A DNA stretch of 38,933 nt from JBIOHJ01 sp044448905 (GTDB lineage Bacteria; Bacteroidota; Bacteroidia; AKYH767-A; OLB10): positions 1-38,933 of the forward strand of contig JBIOHJ010000012.1 of NCBI GenBank assembly GCA_044448905.1. The letters run 5' to 3'. Below the pieces are notes generated by a model. That model ran no database searches. It was not told the DNA's origin and worked only from the letters and a program-made list of their open reading frames with translations. This document shows positions 24,260 to 32,847 of this stretch, piece after piece; positions within the stretch are counted from its first letter, which is position 1; the number at the start of each line of letters is the position of its first letter. The translations under genes were made by a program, and so were the position numbers.

Positions 24260-26958
24260 TGAAAAAACTAATCTTACTTCTTGCCCGCCCCGTTTTCCTC
24301 GGGGCTACTTGTATCTTGCTACTTGATACTTCTTCCTTCGCGCAGGAAATTGAGTGGCAGAATACGATTGGGGGAAACGTGCAAGATGAACTATATTCCA
24401 TTCAGCAAACCAGTGATAGCGCGTATATTCTTGCCGGTTATTCAAATTCTAATATTTCAAGTGATAAAATGGAGGATTGTATTGGAGGGGTTGATTACTG
24501 GATAGTTAAAACTGATTTCTCGGGAAACATACAATGGCAAAATACCATCGGAGGAAACAATATTGATTTTCTTTATTCCATTCAGCAAACCAGTGACAGT
24601 GGATATATTCTTGGAGGATACTCCTTTTCAAATATTTCGGGCGATAAAACGGAAAACAATTGGAATAATAGTTATGATTACTGGATAGTAAAAACCGATG
24701 CATCGGGAAACATTCAATGGCAGAACACGATTGGTGGAAATAATGATGATCAGCTTTATTCCCTTCAGCAGACTTTAGATGGGGGGTATATGCTTGGAGG
24801 ATGGTCCGAATCGTATATTTCAGGCGATAAAACGGAAAACTATATAGGTGGTTCTGATTACTGGGTGGTGAAAACCGATGTCTCGGGAAATATTCAGTGG
24901 CAGAACACAATTGGCGGAAGCGATGATGATTACTTGCGTTCAATTCAGCAAACGAGTGATGGCGGGTATATTCTTGGTGGATATTCCTTTTCAAATATTT
25001 CGGGTGATAAAACCGAAAACAGCAATGGATCTTTTGATTACTGGATTGTGAAAATCGATTCAATAGGTAACATTCAATGGCAAAACACTATTGGAGGAAA
25101 CGATAATGATTGGTTTTATTCCATTCAGCAAACTTCAGATGGGGGATATATTTTTGGCGGATATTCTAATTCAAATATTTCAGGCGATAAAGCTGAAAAC
25201 AGCAATGGATTTGTTGATTACTGGGTTGTGAAAATCAATTCATCAGGTAATATTCAATGGCAAAACACTATTGGAGGAAATGGTAATGATTGGCTTTATT
25301 CCATTAAGGAAGCCGCTGATGGCGGATATATTCTTGGAGGAAGTTCCAATTCAGGCATTTCTGGCGATAAAACGGAAAACAGCAATGGAGGTGCAGATTA
25401 CTGGATTGTGAAAATCGACTCATCTGGCAACATTCAATGGCAGAACACCATCGGTGGAAATGAAAATGACATGCTTTATTTCATTCAGCAAACGAATGAT
25501 GGCCAGAATATTCTTGGGGGGTATTCCCTTTCAAATATTTCGGGCGATAAAATGGAAAACTGCATTGGATTTACTGATTACTGGATTATTAAACTTTCAG
25601 ACAAATTTAATTTAACAACTGGTAAATCATTTTTAGACATAAACAGCAATTCAGTGCAAGATGCAGGAGAACCATCTGCAATAAATAAACAGGTAACAGA
25701 AATAAATACCGGCAGGTTTACATTTTCAGTGCAAAATGGAAATTACAGTATTTCAATTTTAGATTCGGGAAATTTTTCTGTTTATCCAGCGCAAATAAAT
25801 TACTACAATGCTGTTCCGGCAATACATAATATTTATTTTTCCGGCATCAATCAAATTGATTCACTAAACGATTTTGCATTTCAGCCTGCAGGAGTGTTTA
25901 ATGATTTGTGCGTAAGTATAACACCGCTTGGCGCTTTCCGCGCAGGGTTTAATGCAAGCTATATGATAAATTATGAGAATGTGGGAACCACCACGATTAG
26001 CCCTACCGTTATTTTCTTTCCGGATAATGATGTAACATTTGTTTCGGCTAACCCGGTTGCAAACTCTGTAACGGTGGATTCGGTGGTTTGGAATTTTGGC
26101 CCGCTTGCTCCGTTCCAAGCAGGAAGCATTTTGGTAACTGTAAATGTAAATGTGGGAACTCCTATTGGAGCATTAATTAATTCTGGCGTGAGGATTGAGC
26201 CGGTGGCGGGGGATGCGAATACGGCATGTAATTATTCTTATTGGGAAGTTTTAACAACAGGCTCTGTTGACCCGAATGAAATATTAGTTGATGAGGATAC
26301 GGTTTTTACTACGCAGCTTTCCAATCCACCATACTTAGAGTACATTATTTATTTTCAGAATACGGGAAATGATACAGCATTTAATGTAAAAATTCTCAAT
26401 CCCATTGATACCTTCATGCTGCAATTAAACACGCTGGAGTTTGTGGCTTCATCGCATCCTGTTAATATGAGCTGGATTCCTTGGGAACGAAACATGGAAT
26501 TTACCTTTGACAATATTCTTTTACCTGACAGCAATGTGAATGAACCGGCAAGCCATGGGTTTGTGCGATACCGGATTAAACCAAAGACGACACTGGTTGC
26601 GGGAGATGAGATACAGAACACTGCTTATATTTATTTTGATTTTAATGCACCGGTGCAGACGAATGTGGCGGTGACGGAGGTGGTGCAGTTTACGAATATA
26701 AGTCAGTGGTCAATAGTGAGTGGTCAGTTGAATGTTTTCCCAAATCCAACTTCCGGAAAAATAACTTTACTGTTTGAAGATAGTTTGAGAGGTTTGAGAT
26801 TGTTTGATTTGTCGGGCAGAGAAGTACTATTCAAACCAATTCAAACAACTTCAAACCATCAAACTTCCATTGATGTTTCAGAACTGGAACAAGGAATTTA
26901 TTTAATAGTGCTGAACTCCGATGAAAAAATTTACCGAACTAAGTTTGTGAAGGAATAG
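24256..26958 (+). CDS. Large repeat-containing T9SS surface protein
   Basis: This 900-aa protein starts with ATGATG overlapping the toxin stop. It has a signal peptide ending at SSFAQ and seven repeats of about 60 residues (about 32-452), each containing IQWQNTIGG, GGYILGGYS, NISGDK and DYW(I/V)VK; they probably form a beta-propeller. A linker domain (KSFLDINSNSVQDAGEPS) follows, then a DUF11/conserved-repeat-like module (about 672-815; VDPNEILVDEDT, YIIYFQNTGNDTAFNV, YIYFDFNAPVQTN). A type A T9SS sorting domain ends the protein (VFPNPTSGKITLLF ... GIYLIVLNSDEK). It is exported and probably surface-bound; the ligand is unknown. The signal-peptide and C-terminal regions contain short repeat words also found between genes. 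It ends 1 bp from the convergent ATP-grasp gene. Confidence 0.88.
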   Translation: MMKKLILLLARPVFLGATCILLLDTSSFAQEIEWQNTIGGNVQDELYSIQQTSDSAYILAGYSNSNISSDKMEDCIGGVDYWIVKTDFSGNIQWQNTIGGNNIDFLYSIQQTSDSGYILGGYSFSNISGDKTENNWNNSYDYWIVKTDASGNIQWQNTIGGNNDDQLYSLQQTLDGGYMLGGWSESYISGDKTENYIGGSDYWVVKTDVSGNIQWQNTIGGSDDDYLRSIQQTSDGGYILGGYSFSNISGDKTENSNGSFDYWIVKIDSIGNIQWQNTIGGNDNDWFYSIQQTSDGGYIFGGYSNSNISGDKAENSNGFVDYWVVKINSSGNIQWQNTIGGNGNDWLYSIKEAADGGYILGGSSNSGISGDKTENSNGGADYWIVKIDSSGNIQWQNTIGGNENDMLYFIQQTNDGQNILGGYSLSNISGDKMENCIGFTDYWIIKLSDKFNLTTGKSFLDINSNSVQDAGEPSAINKQVTEINTGRFTFSVQNGNYSISILDSGNFSVYPAQINYYNAVPAIHNIYFSGINQIDSLNDFAFQPAGVFNDLCVSITPLGAFRAGFNASYMINYENVGTTTISPTVIFFPDNDVTFVSANPVANSVTVDSVVWNFGPLAPFQAGSILVTVNVNVGTPIGALINSGVRIEPVAGDANTACNYSYWEVLTTGSVDPNEILVDEDTVFTTQLSNPPYLEYIIYFQNTGNDTAFNVKILNPIDTFMLQLNTLEFVASSHPVNMSWIPWERNMEFTFDNILLPDSNVNEPASHGFVRYRIKPKTTLVAGDEIQNTAYIYFDFNAPVQTNVAVTEVVQFTNISQWSIVSGQLNVFPNPTSGKITLLFEDSLRGLRLFDLSGREVLFKPIQTTSNHQTSIDVSELEQGIYLIVLNSDEKIYRTKFVKE
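24287..24305 (+). other. GC-rich hairpin in the signal-peptide coding region
   Basis: GCCCCG and CGGGGC pair across a 7-base loop, 30 bp into the T9SS protein gene and just after the toxin gene. It could lower read-through from the toxin operon, but there is no T run, so this is only a possibility. Confidence 0.3.
24349..25611 (+). repeat. Seven in-frame 180-bp coding repeats
   Basis: Repeat units begin at 24349, 24529, 24712, 24892, 25072, 25252 and 25432; six are 180 bp and one is 183 bp. They are similar at the DNA level (for example CAATGGCA.AACAC.ATTGG), so recombination between units could change the copy number. Confidence 0.85.
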
Positions 26959-26959
26959 C

Positions 26960-27942
26960 TTAAGCCAATACTTTGAAAGGTTTTTCTTCTGAAATAATTT
27001 CAGCATTTACCGCCTTTTTCAAAAAAGTTCCCCACGTTAAGTTGTCGTGCCCATCACGATGCTTTTGTGCTTTGCCTATTAACATGTTTGCAGCAGCGTC
27101 TAATACCCAATCAAAATTTTCCTGCCCTACTGATTGCGGTTCGCAATCGGGAGTGGGGTTTGTAAAGTCAATGCAGTAAGGAATTCCGTTGCGCGTGGCA
27201 AATTCAACGGTATTGAAATCGTAACCCAACGCAATGTTTAATTTTATTACATATTCTTTTATAAGCTCCAGCATTTCGCGGCTAACATGCGGAAAGCTTG
27301 CCTGGTAACGTAAGTGATGCGGGTTGCGCGGTTCATACGGCATAATGTGTACGTTAGTCTGCCCGATGCAGTAGCAACGGAAGTACGCGTCAAATTCAAT
27401 TGCTTCCTGCAAAAGCATTACCAACTGCCCGGTTGTTTTATGCGCGGCAAAAAATTCATCGGCATTATTCAGCTTGCTTACGCTTTTCCAGCCTCCGCCT
27501 GCATGGGGTTTCATGTAAGCCGGAAATCCCACATAATCGAAAATAGTTTTCCAGTCCCAGGGCATTACCATGTTGCGGAAAGATTTTTCGGTGGTATCGG
27601 GAGGGGGCTGGTGAGACGGAATTAAAACAGTTTTCGGAACGGGCACGCCAATTTTCAGGGCAACTACATTTGCCATAAATTTTTCTTCGAGCGATAAATA
27701 AAAAGGATTGTTGGCTACGGCTGTTCCTGTTAAAGCAGCATTCTTTAAAAGGGCGCGGTAAAAGGAACATCGTGTGAAATGCGGTCGAGTATCACATCAT
27801 AACCCGAGGGTTCTGCCTGGATGAGCTTGTCAACCTTTACAAGTCCGGCTGTAATGCCTGTTAAATTCCTGCTGTTTATTTTTTCGACAAGTGCCGGAGG
27901 AAAATTATTTTCCTGCCCGAATAGAATTCCGATTTTTTTCAT
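26960..27942 (-). pseudogene. ATP-grasp ligase (RimK/glutathione-synthase-like), one-base frameshift
   Basis: The gene starts with MKKIGILFGQENNFPPALVE and reads to DVILDRISHDVPF, then loses frame at the A run at 27760-27763. One extra A on the plus strand (T on the coding strand) would restore ...VPFYRALLKNAALTGT and join it to the long downstream frame (26960-27676). The downstream part has ATP-grasp features: the AYMKPHAGGGWKSVSKL lysine loop, an acidic QEAIEFDAYFR segment, NTVEFATRNG, and the metal-binding IDFTNPTPD. The restored protein is about 327 aa. The enzyme would form an amide or peptide bond from a carboxyl phosphate. A homopolymer sequencing error is as likely as true inactivation. 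It lies on the same strand as the GCS2 ligase and GATase beyond the intervening block. Confidence 0.75.
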
Positions 27943-27990
27943 TTTAAATACGTGATTAAGCTACAAGGCAAAAAGTGTTTTTTTGTTTTT

Positions 27991-28016
27991 GTTTACTGTT
28001 AATTGCCTACTGTTTA
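27991..28016. repeat. Short repeat word after the 28014 gene
   Basis: GTTTACTGTTAATTGCCTAC followed by TGTTTA forms an imperfect repeat (TTTACTG / CTACTGTTTA) that overlaps the stop codon of the small exported-protein gene. Confidence 0.4.
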
Positions 28017-28592
28017 TTTCCCCTGGTCACTGCTGCTGCCACTTTTCTCTTTTCCCATCCATAAAATAAAAGGAGTCATAATAAACCATTTGCCCTTTAC
28101 CTGCCCGCAATCATCAAGCTGAATAGAATATTTGGTTTGGTTTGATGAAAACCTGATTATAATATCGGCTGATTTGAATCTTCCGTTTTGTCCCGGAATA
28201 TCTTCAATTTTATATTCTATAGTATCAATTATAGTATTTGTCGAATCCATTTTTTCAGCATCGAAATGTTCAAGCAAGGCTGTGGTGTATTCTCTCCGGC
28301 TTGCTTCAAATTTCCGAAAATGATAATAGGTTTCGGTGTATGCTTTATCTTTATCCTTTACTCCTGAATTTTCAATCAAATACATAAAAACCTCCAGGGG
28401 ACTAAAGTATCTTGTCAGGCTATCCCTCTTAAGAGCAGCATTAAAAAACAAAGTAGCTAATTCATCGGGTGAATTAAAGCCAATCATGTGTTCGTAAAAA
28501 TCAAATTGGGAAGCAGTATCGGGCTTGCTCTGTGCTGATGCGATTGAAAACACACCCGAAAAAAGAAGAATACAGATTATCCGCTTAATCAT
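28014..28592 (-). CDS. Small exported protein, unknown
   Basis: This 192-aa protein has a signal peptide (MIKRIICILLFSGVFSIASA before Gln) and a mixed alpha/beta body with DCGQVKGKWFIMTPFILWMG near the end. No lipobox cysteine is present, so it is periplasmic or secreted. No catalytic motif is visible. Its ATG overlaps the esterase gene end by 8 bp (ATGATTAA), so the two are translationally coupled, with the ATP-grasp gene 71 bp further on. Confidence 0.7.
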   Translation of the reverse strand: MIKRIICILLFSGVFSIASAQSKPDTASQFDFYEHMIGFNSPDELATLFFNAALKRDSLTRYFSPLEVFMYLIENSGVKDKDKAYTETYYHFRKFEASRREYTTALLEHFDAEKMDSTNTIIDTIEYKIEDIPGQNGRFKSADIIIRFSSNQTKYSIQLDDCGQVKGKWFIMTPFILWMGKEKSGSSSDQGK

Positions 28593-29313
28593 TGTTAAAT
28601 TTTATTAACGACAAATAGTGAGGAAACATTTCGCGCCAAACAGGCCAGTCATGCACGGCATCTTTGCGTATATCCAGCCAGTGATTAATTCCTTTTTGCT
28701 TTAGTATTTCACTCATGCGAATGTTGGCATCCATGCACATATCCTGATCACCGGTACCGAAAACAATTCCCATTTCATTCAATGCAGGATTATTCAATCC
28801 GGGTAAAAAATCAGGAGGGTTGTTGAAATAAACATTTTCATCATAATACCCCTTAACCTGGTCTTTAATGTCAAACGCGCCACCCATATTGAAAAGGTAA
28901 CCGACAATTTCGGGATGACGGAATGCAAAATTGGTGGCATGGTAAGCTCCAAAGCTGCACCCGGCAACTGCAACTTTTTGTGAACCCGTTTCTTCCAATG
29001 CGCGTTTTACCACTTCTTCCATCACAAAACGGTCGTATAATATATGGTTGCGTGCACGGTCAGACGGATGCAGGTGCTTAGCATACCAGCTATCGTTATC
29101 AATGCTTGAGGGGGTATAAATTTTTATTAATCCGTTTTCAATAAACCAGTTTGCTGAATCAATGAGGTGAAAATCTTTGTTCTGCGAATAACTGCCCATT
29201 GAAGTAGGAAAAATAATCACCGGGAATCCTTTGTCGCCAAAAACCAGCATTTCCATTTCTTTATTCAGAATGGGTGAATGCCATTTATAATATGCTTCGG
29301 TTATCGTCATCAT
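28585..29313 (-). CDS. Esterase D-like alpha/beta hydrolase
   Basis: This 242-aa protein matches the putative esterase family (PF00756-like). The nucleophile elbow GCSFGAYHA has Ser120, an acid follows in GTGDQDMCMD (Asp189 or Asp191), and the catalytic His221 is in VHDWPVWREMFPHY. It has no signal peptide, so it should be cytoplasmic and hydrolyse an ester or thioester. It leads a same-strand run with the small exported protein and the ATP-grasp ligase. An esterase next to carboxylate ligases suggests processing of the ligase product, but that is inference. Two ATGs in tandem (29313 and 29310) are possible starts. Confidence 0.82.
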   Translation of the reverse strand: MMTITEAYYKWHSPILNKEMEMLVFGDKGFPVIIFPTSMGSYSQNKDFHLIDSANWFIENGLIKIYTPSSIDNDSWYAKHLHPSDRARNHILYDRFVMEEVVKRALEETGSQKVAVAGCSFGAYHATNFAFRHPEIVGYLFNMGGAFDIKDQVKGYYDENVYFNNPPDFLPGLNNPALNEMGIVFGTGDQDMCMDANIRMSEILKQKGINHWLDIRKDAVHDWPVWREMFPHYLSLIKFNND

Positions 29314-29437
29314 TTTTTATAAAAAGGTCAACAAAGATAAGGTATAAGGGCTATTGTGAAAATGAAGATACGGGTTATTAATTTACTTTTTTCTGACATC
29401 ATACAATTTCATTACAAATTAACTGGTTGGGATTAAT

Positions 29438-29445
29438 TATCTTTA
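29438..29445 (+). promoter_or_regulatory. Possible -7 box (TATCTTTA)
   Basis: TATCTTTA is one base from TAnnTTTG and lies about 50 bp before the T9SS type B protein gene, in the 180-bp divergent gap after the esterase gene. No -33 element is obvious. Confidence 0.3.
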
Positions 29446-29493
29446 CATTTTGAAATCGAACCCGGGGAAGTTATTTTTCCGTAAAAGGCATCA

Positions 29494-32097
29494 ATGAAAA
29501 GGTATTTTATTCTCATTATCACAGTTTGCTCTTTTCTTAAAGTGTATGGTACACATAACCGTGCCGGTGAAATAACTTATAAGCGCGAGCCAACTAACCC
29601 TTTTCTGTATCACTTTACAATAATAACTTATACTAAGACAACCAGCGATGCTGACCGCCCCTGGCTTACCTTAGTGTGGGGTGATGGCAAGAGTGATTCA
29701 TTAGCGAGGTCTTCAAAAATTCCGGTCGGGCCTGATATCAGCAAGAATACTTATTTCGGAACGCATCTTTATTCAGGAATGTCAACCTATATTATCTATT
29801 TCGAGGACCCTAATCGAAATGGAGGAGTTGTAAATATTCCGGGTTCGATAAATATTCCATTCTGGGTTGAATCAAAGCTTATTATTTCGCCATTTTTGGG
29901 ATATAACAATTCGCCTGATTTGTTGCAGCCACCCATTGATGATGGCGCGGTTGGTGTTCCGTTTATTCATAATCCTTCGGCATATGATCCAGATGGTGAT
30001 AGTTTATCGTACGAACTTATTTATTGCAAAACTACGGGTGGTGTATCCATTCCCGGGTATTTTTACCCTCCGGCAACTCAATTTTATATAGACGCGGTAA
30101 CTGGCGATTTGGTTTGGAATTTTCCACAATCGGTAGGAGAATTTAATGTTGCCTTTTTGATAAAAGAATGGCGCAATGGAATAAACATAGGTTATGTTGA
30201 ACGCGATATGCAGATTACGATTATTACCTCAACCAATCAGCCGCCTGTTTTTTCTTCGTTACCTGATATTTGTGTTGAAGCCGGATCTCTAATTACTTTT
30301 AATGTAACAGCTACCGACCCCGACAATGAAACCATAACACTGGGCGCAACGGGGGGGCCGTTTTATTTTAACCCCGATTCGGCAGAGTTCCCTGAAGTAA
30401 CCGGTTTTGGAAGTGTTACCGGAACCTTTACATGGCAAACTACCTGCAAGCATGTACGAAAAGCGCCTTATACCGTTGTGTTTAAAGCAAGGGATAATAA
30501 TACGCAGATTCAATTGGCAAATTTTGAAACGGTAAACATTTGGGTAGTGGCTCCATCGCCCAAAAACCCGGTGGCAAACCCGTTAGGGTATTCAATAATT
30601 CTTAACTGGGATAAAGAAGTGTGTGATGTACTGCCCGACAGCGCCAAAGGATATTATGTGTACAGGCGAAACGGCACTTATGGTTTTACTCCGGGGCTTT
30701 GCCAAACGGGAGTTCCTCCTTTTACGGGTTATTTAAAAATTGCCACTGTTAACGGAATAAATAATACCACCTATACCGATAATGATAACGGGGCAGGGCT
30801 GATTCATGGCATTAATTATTGTTATATGGTAGTTGCGTTTTTTAAAGATGGTGCCCAGAGCTATGCATCGGAAGAATTTTGCGCCAAGCTTAGAAAAGAT
30901 ATAGCGGTTATAACAAACGTTAGTGTAGTAAATACCGATGCTGCAAACGGAATAATGGATATTGCATGGTCCAAGCCAACAGAGTTGGATACTGTTCAGT
31001 TTCCCGGCCCGTTTGAGTATCGTATATTACGCTGGCCCGGGTTAAGCTTGGGAACCGGGGTGCAGGTAGGTGTAAATTTCGGGTTGGACGATACCACATT
31101 TACTGATACAGGATTGAATACTGTGAATAATGCCTATTCCTATAAAATTGAATTGGTGAGCACAACAATTGGTTCAATTGGATATTCGCATGCTGCTTCT
31201 TCAGTTTTTCTTTCAATCTCTCCAACCGACCGCAAATTGATATTGACATGGCAGGAAAATGTTCCATGGACAAATACCCGGTTCGATATTTATAAATTTA
31301 ACGGGGCTACTTTCGATTCCATCGGTTCAACCATTTCACATTCTTTTACCGATGCCGGCCTGATAAATTATCAGCAGTATTGTTATTATATAAAAAGTAT
31401 TGGCAATTATTCGGCTGACGGATTTATTGACCCGATAATTAATTTATCACAACAGGTATGCGAAGAACCTATTGACAATGTGCCACCCTGCGTTACGGCT
31501 TCATCTTATGAAGCATTGAATTTTGATTGCACGGCTGGCGAAGTTAATTTTCAGTGGCAGCAACCCGATATTGAATGCGGAGGTGATGTGGGTTCGTATA
31601 ATGTCTATTATTCTCAAATGGAGAGCGGCCCTTTTAGTGTGATTGCGGTAATTACCAATCCCGGTCAAACTTATTTTTATTTTAACAGTGTTGATTCGAT
31701 TGCCGGGTGTTATTATGTGACGGCTATAGATACGGTTGGCAATGAAAGCGTGCCCTTTAATACAATTTGCCTCGAAAATTGCCCGTTTTATGAATTGCCA
31801 AATATTATTACCCCTGATGGCAGCGGTGATAATGATGAACTGGTTCCTTTTCCTTATCGTAATGTACAGGATATTGACCTTACCATTTTTAACCGATGGG
31901 GACAAATAGTTTTTTCGACAACCGATCCTGATATAAACTGGAACGGGCGTGTAAATAATTCGGGCAAGGATTGCCCCGATGGTGTTTACTATTACATCTG
32001 CACTGTAAATGAAAAATACCGCAGCGGTATTCGCACCCGAGCACTCAAGCCTTCGTTTCTTCACATTATCCGTTCGGGAAATTCTATAAGTAAGTAA
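29494..32097 (+). CDS. Large T9SS type B protein (CHU_C-like C-terminus)
   Basis: This 867-aa protein has a signal peptide (KRYFILIITVCSFLKVYG), then an N-terminal region starting THNRAGEITYKR that is typical of large gliding-associated exported proteins. An Ig/cadherin-like segment follows (NQPPVFSSLPDICVEAGSLI), then several fibronectin-III-like domains (about 355-760). The C-terminus is a CHU_C / gliding motility-associated type B sorting domain: LPNIITPDGSGDNDELVPF, then DLTIFNRWGQIVFSTT and NGRVNNSGKDCPDGVYYYI. This targets the protein through T9SS, often to a PorV- and SprF/PorP-type outer-membrane anchor, although none of those genes is in the window. The ligand or role is unknown; adhesion or gliding is the family expectation. 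Confidence 0.88.
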   Translation: MKRYFILIITVCSFLKVYGTHNRAGEITYKREPTNPFLYHFTIITYTKTTSDADRPWLTLVWGDGKSDSLARSSKIPVGPDISKNTYFGTHLYSGMSTYIIYFEDPNRNGGVVNIPGSINIPFWVESKLIISPFLGYNNSPDLLQPPIDDGAVGVPFIHNPSAYDPDGDSLSYELIYCKTTGGVSIPGYFYPPATQFYIDAVTGDLVWNFPQSVGEFNVAFLIKEWRNGINIGYVERDMQITIITSTNQPPVFSSLPDICVEAGSLITFNVTATDPDNETITLGATGGPFYFNPDSAEFPEVTGFGSVTGTFTWQTTCKHVRKAPYTVVFKARDNNTQIQLANFETVNIWVVAPSPKNPVANPLGYSIILNWDKEVCDVLPDSAKGYYVYRRNGTYGFTPGLCQTGVPPFTGYLKIATVNGINNTTYTDNDNGAGLIHGINYCYMVVAFFKDGAQSYASEEFCAKLRKDIAVITNVSVVNTDAANGIMDIAWSKPTELDTVQFPGPFEYRILRWPGLSLGTGVQVGVNFGLDDTTFTDTGLNTVNNAYSYKIELVSTTIGSIGYSHAASSVFLSISPTDRKLILTWQENVPWTNTRFDIYKFNGATFDSIGSTISHSFTDAGLINYQQYCYYIKSIGNYSADGFIDPIINLSQQVCEEPIDNVPPCVTASSYEALNFDCTAGEVNFQWQQPDIECGGDVGSYNVYYSQMESGPFSVIAVITNPGQTYFYFNSVDSIAGCYYVTAIDTVGNESVPFNTICLENCPFYELPNIITPDGSGDNDELVPFPYRNVQDIDLTIFNRWGQIVFSTTDPDINWNGRVNNSGKDCPDGVYYYICTVNEKYRSGIRTRALKPSFLHIIRSGNSISK

Positions 32098-32100
32098 AAA

Positions 32101-32234
32101 AGGTAATTGAAATAAAAAGGTAATTAGGTAATTAGGAAAATACTTTTGAAACTTAATGAATTTAATTACCCATTTACCTAATTACCTAATTACCTAATTA
32201 CCTAATTACCTAATTACCCAGTTACCCAATTACC
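32101..32234. repeat. (TAATTACC)9 tandem array with inverted copies
   Basis: From 32163 to 32234 nine 8-bp units follow each other. Six are TAATTACC, and the others are CATTTACC, CAGTTACC and CAATTACC. Upstream, 32101-32138 carries inverted copies (GGTAATTAGG), so the transcript could fold into a long hairpin. It sits between the T9SS type B gene and riboflavin synthase, ending 8 bp before the latter's ATG. Copy number may vary between strains. Confidence 0.85.
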
Positions 32235-32242
32235 TAAAACAA

Positions 32243-32833
32243 ATGTTTACAGGAATTATTGAAGATACCGGAGTCATAGTAAACCTGAACAAGGAAGGTA
32301 CCAATTTGCACTTTACTATTGAATCTGAAATTGCATCGGAACTGAAACCCGATCAAAGTGTGGCACATAACGGAGTTTGCCTTACGGTGGTCAGCGCTTT
32401 GGGAAACCGTTATTCGGTAACAGCCGTTGACGAAACATTGCAAAAAACCAATCTCGGAAAATCTAAAATCAAAGATATTGTAAACCTCGAGCGAAGCATT
32501 TTATTAACGAGCCGGGTTGACGGGCATTTTGTGCAAGGTCATGTTGACGGCATGTGTATGATAAAAAAAATTGAAGATAAAAACGGCAGCCACCTGTTTA
32601 CATTTGATATTGGAAAAAATGACCAGGGATTACTTGTTCAAAAAGGATCAGTTTGCATCAATGGCGTAAGCCTTACGGTAGTAGATTGCGGACGTAGGTT
32701 TTTTTCAGTGGCAATTATTCCTTATACTTTTAATCATACCAACTTTAAATTTTTAAAAGAAGGCGATTTTGTTAATCTCGAATTTGATATCATTGGAAAG
32801 TATGTTTCGAAAATGCTCGAGTCAAAAAAATAA
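32243..32833 (+). CDS. ribE: Riboflavin synthase alpha chain
   Basis: This 196-aa cytoplasmic enzyme converts two molecules of 6,7-dimethyl-8-ribityllumazine into riboflavin and a pyrimidine. The N-terminus MFTGIIEDTGVI is the family hallmark. The two lumazine-binding repeats are visible, with VAHNGVCLTVV (first) and GSVCINGVSLTVV (second) and the linker GHFVQGHVDG. The length is normal. The gene begins 8 bp after a tandem repeat array, so its leader region may vary with repeat number. The rest of the rib pathway is not in the window. Confidence 0.95.
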   Translation: MFTGIIEDTGVIVNLNKEGTNLHFTIESEIASELKPDQSVAHNGVCLTVVSALGNRYSVTAVDETLQKTNLGKSKIKDIVNLERSILLTSRVDGHFVQGHVDGMCMIKKIEDKNGSHLFTFDIGKNDQGLLVQKGSVCINGVSLTVVDCGRRFFSVAIIPYTFNHTNFKFLKEGDFVNLEFDIIGKYVSKMLESKK

Positions 32834-32847
32834 CGACCAATGCTTTT

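Noticed and set aside
24506..25063. Minus-strand frame of 185 codons inside the repeat protein gene
   Set aside because: Its periodic composition simply mirrors the 180-bp repeats on the coding strand.
31501..32064. Long minus-strand frame of 187 codons inside the T9SS type B gene
   Set aside because: It is antisense to a clear CHU_C-type C-terminal domain and is rich in Ile/Arg/Asn typical of shadow frames.
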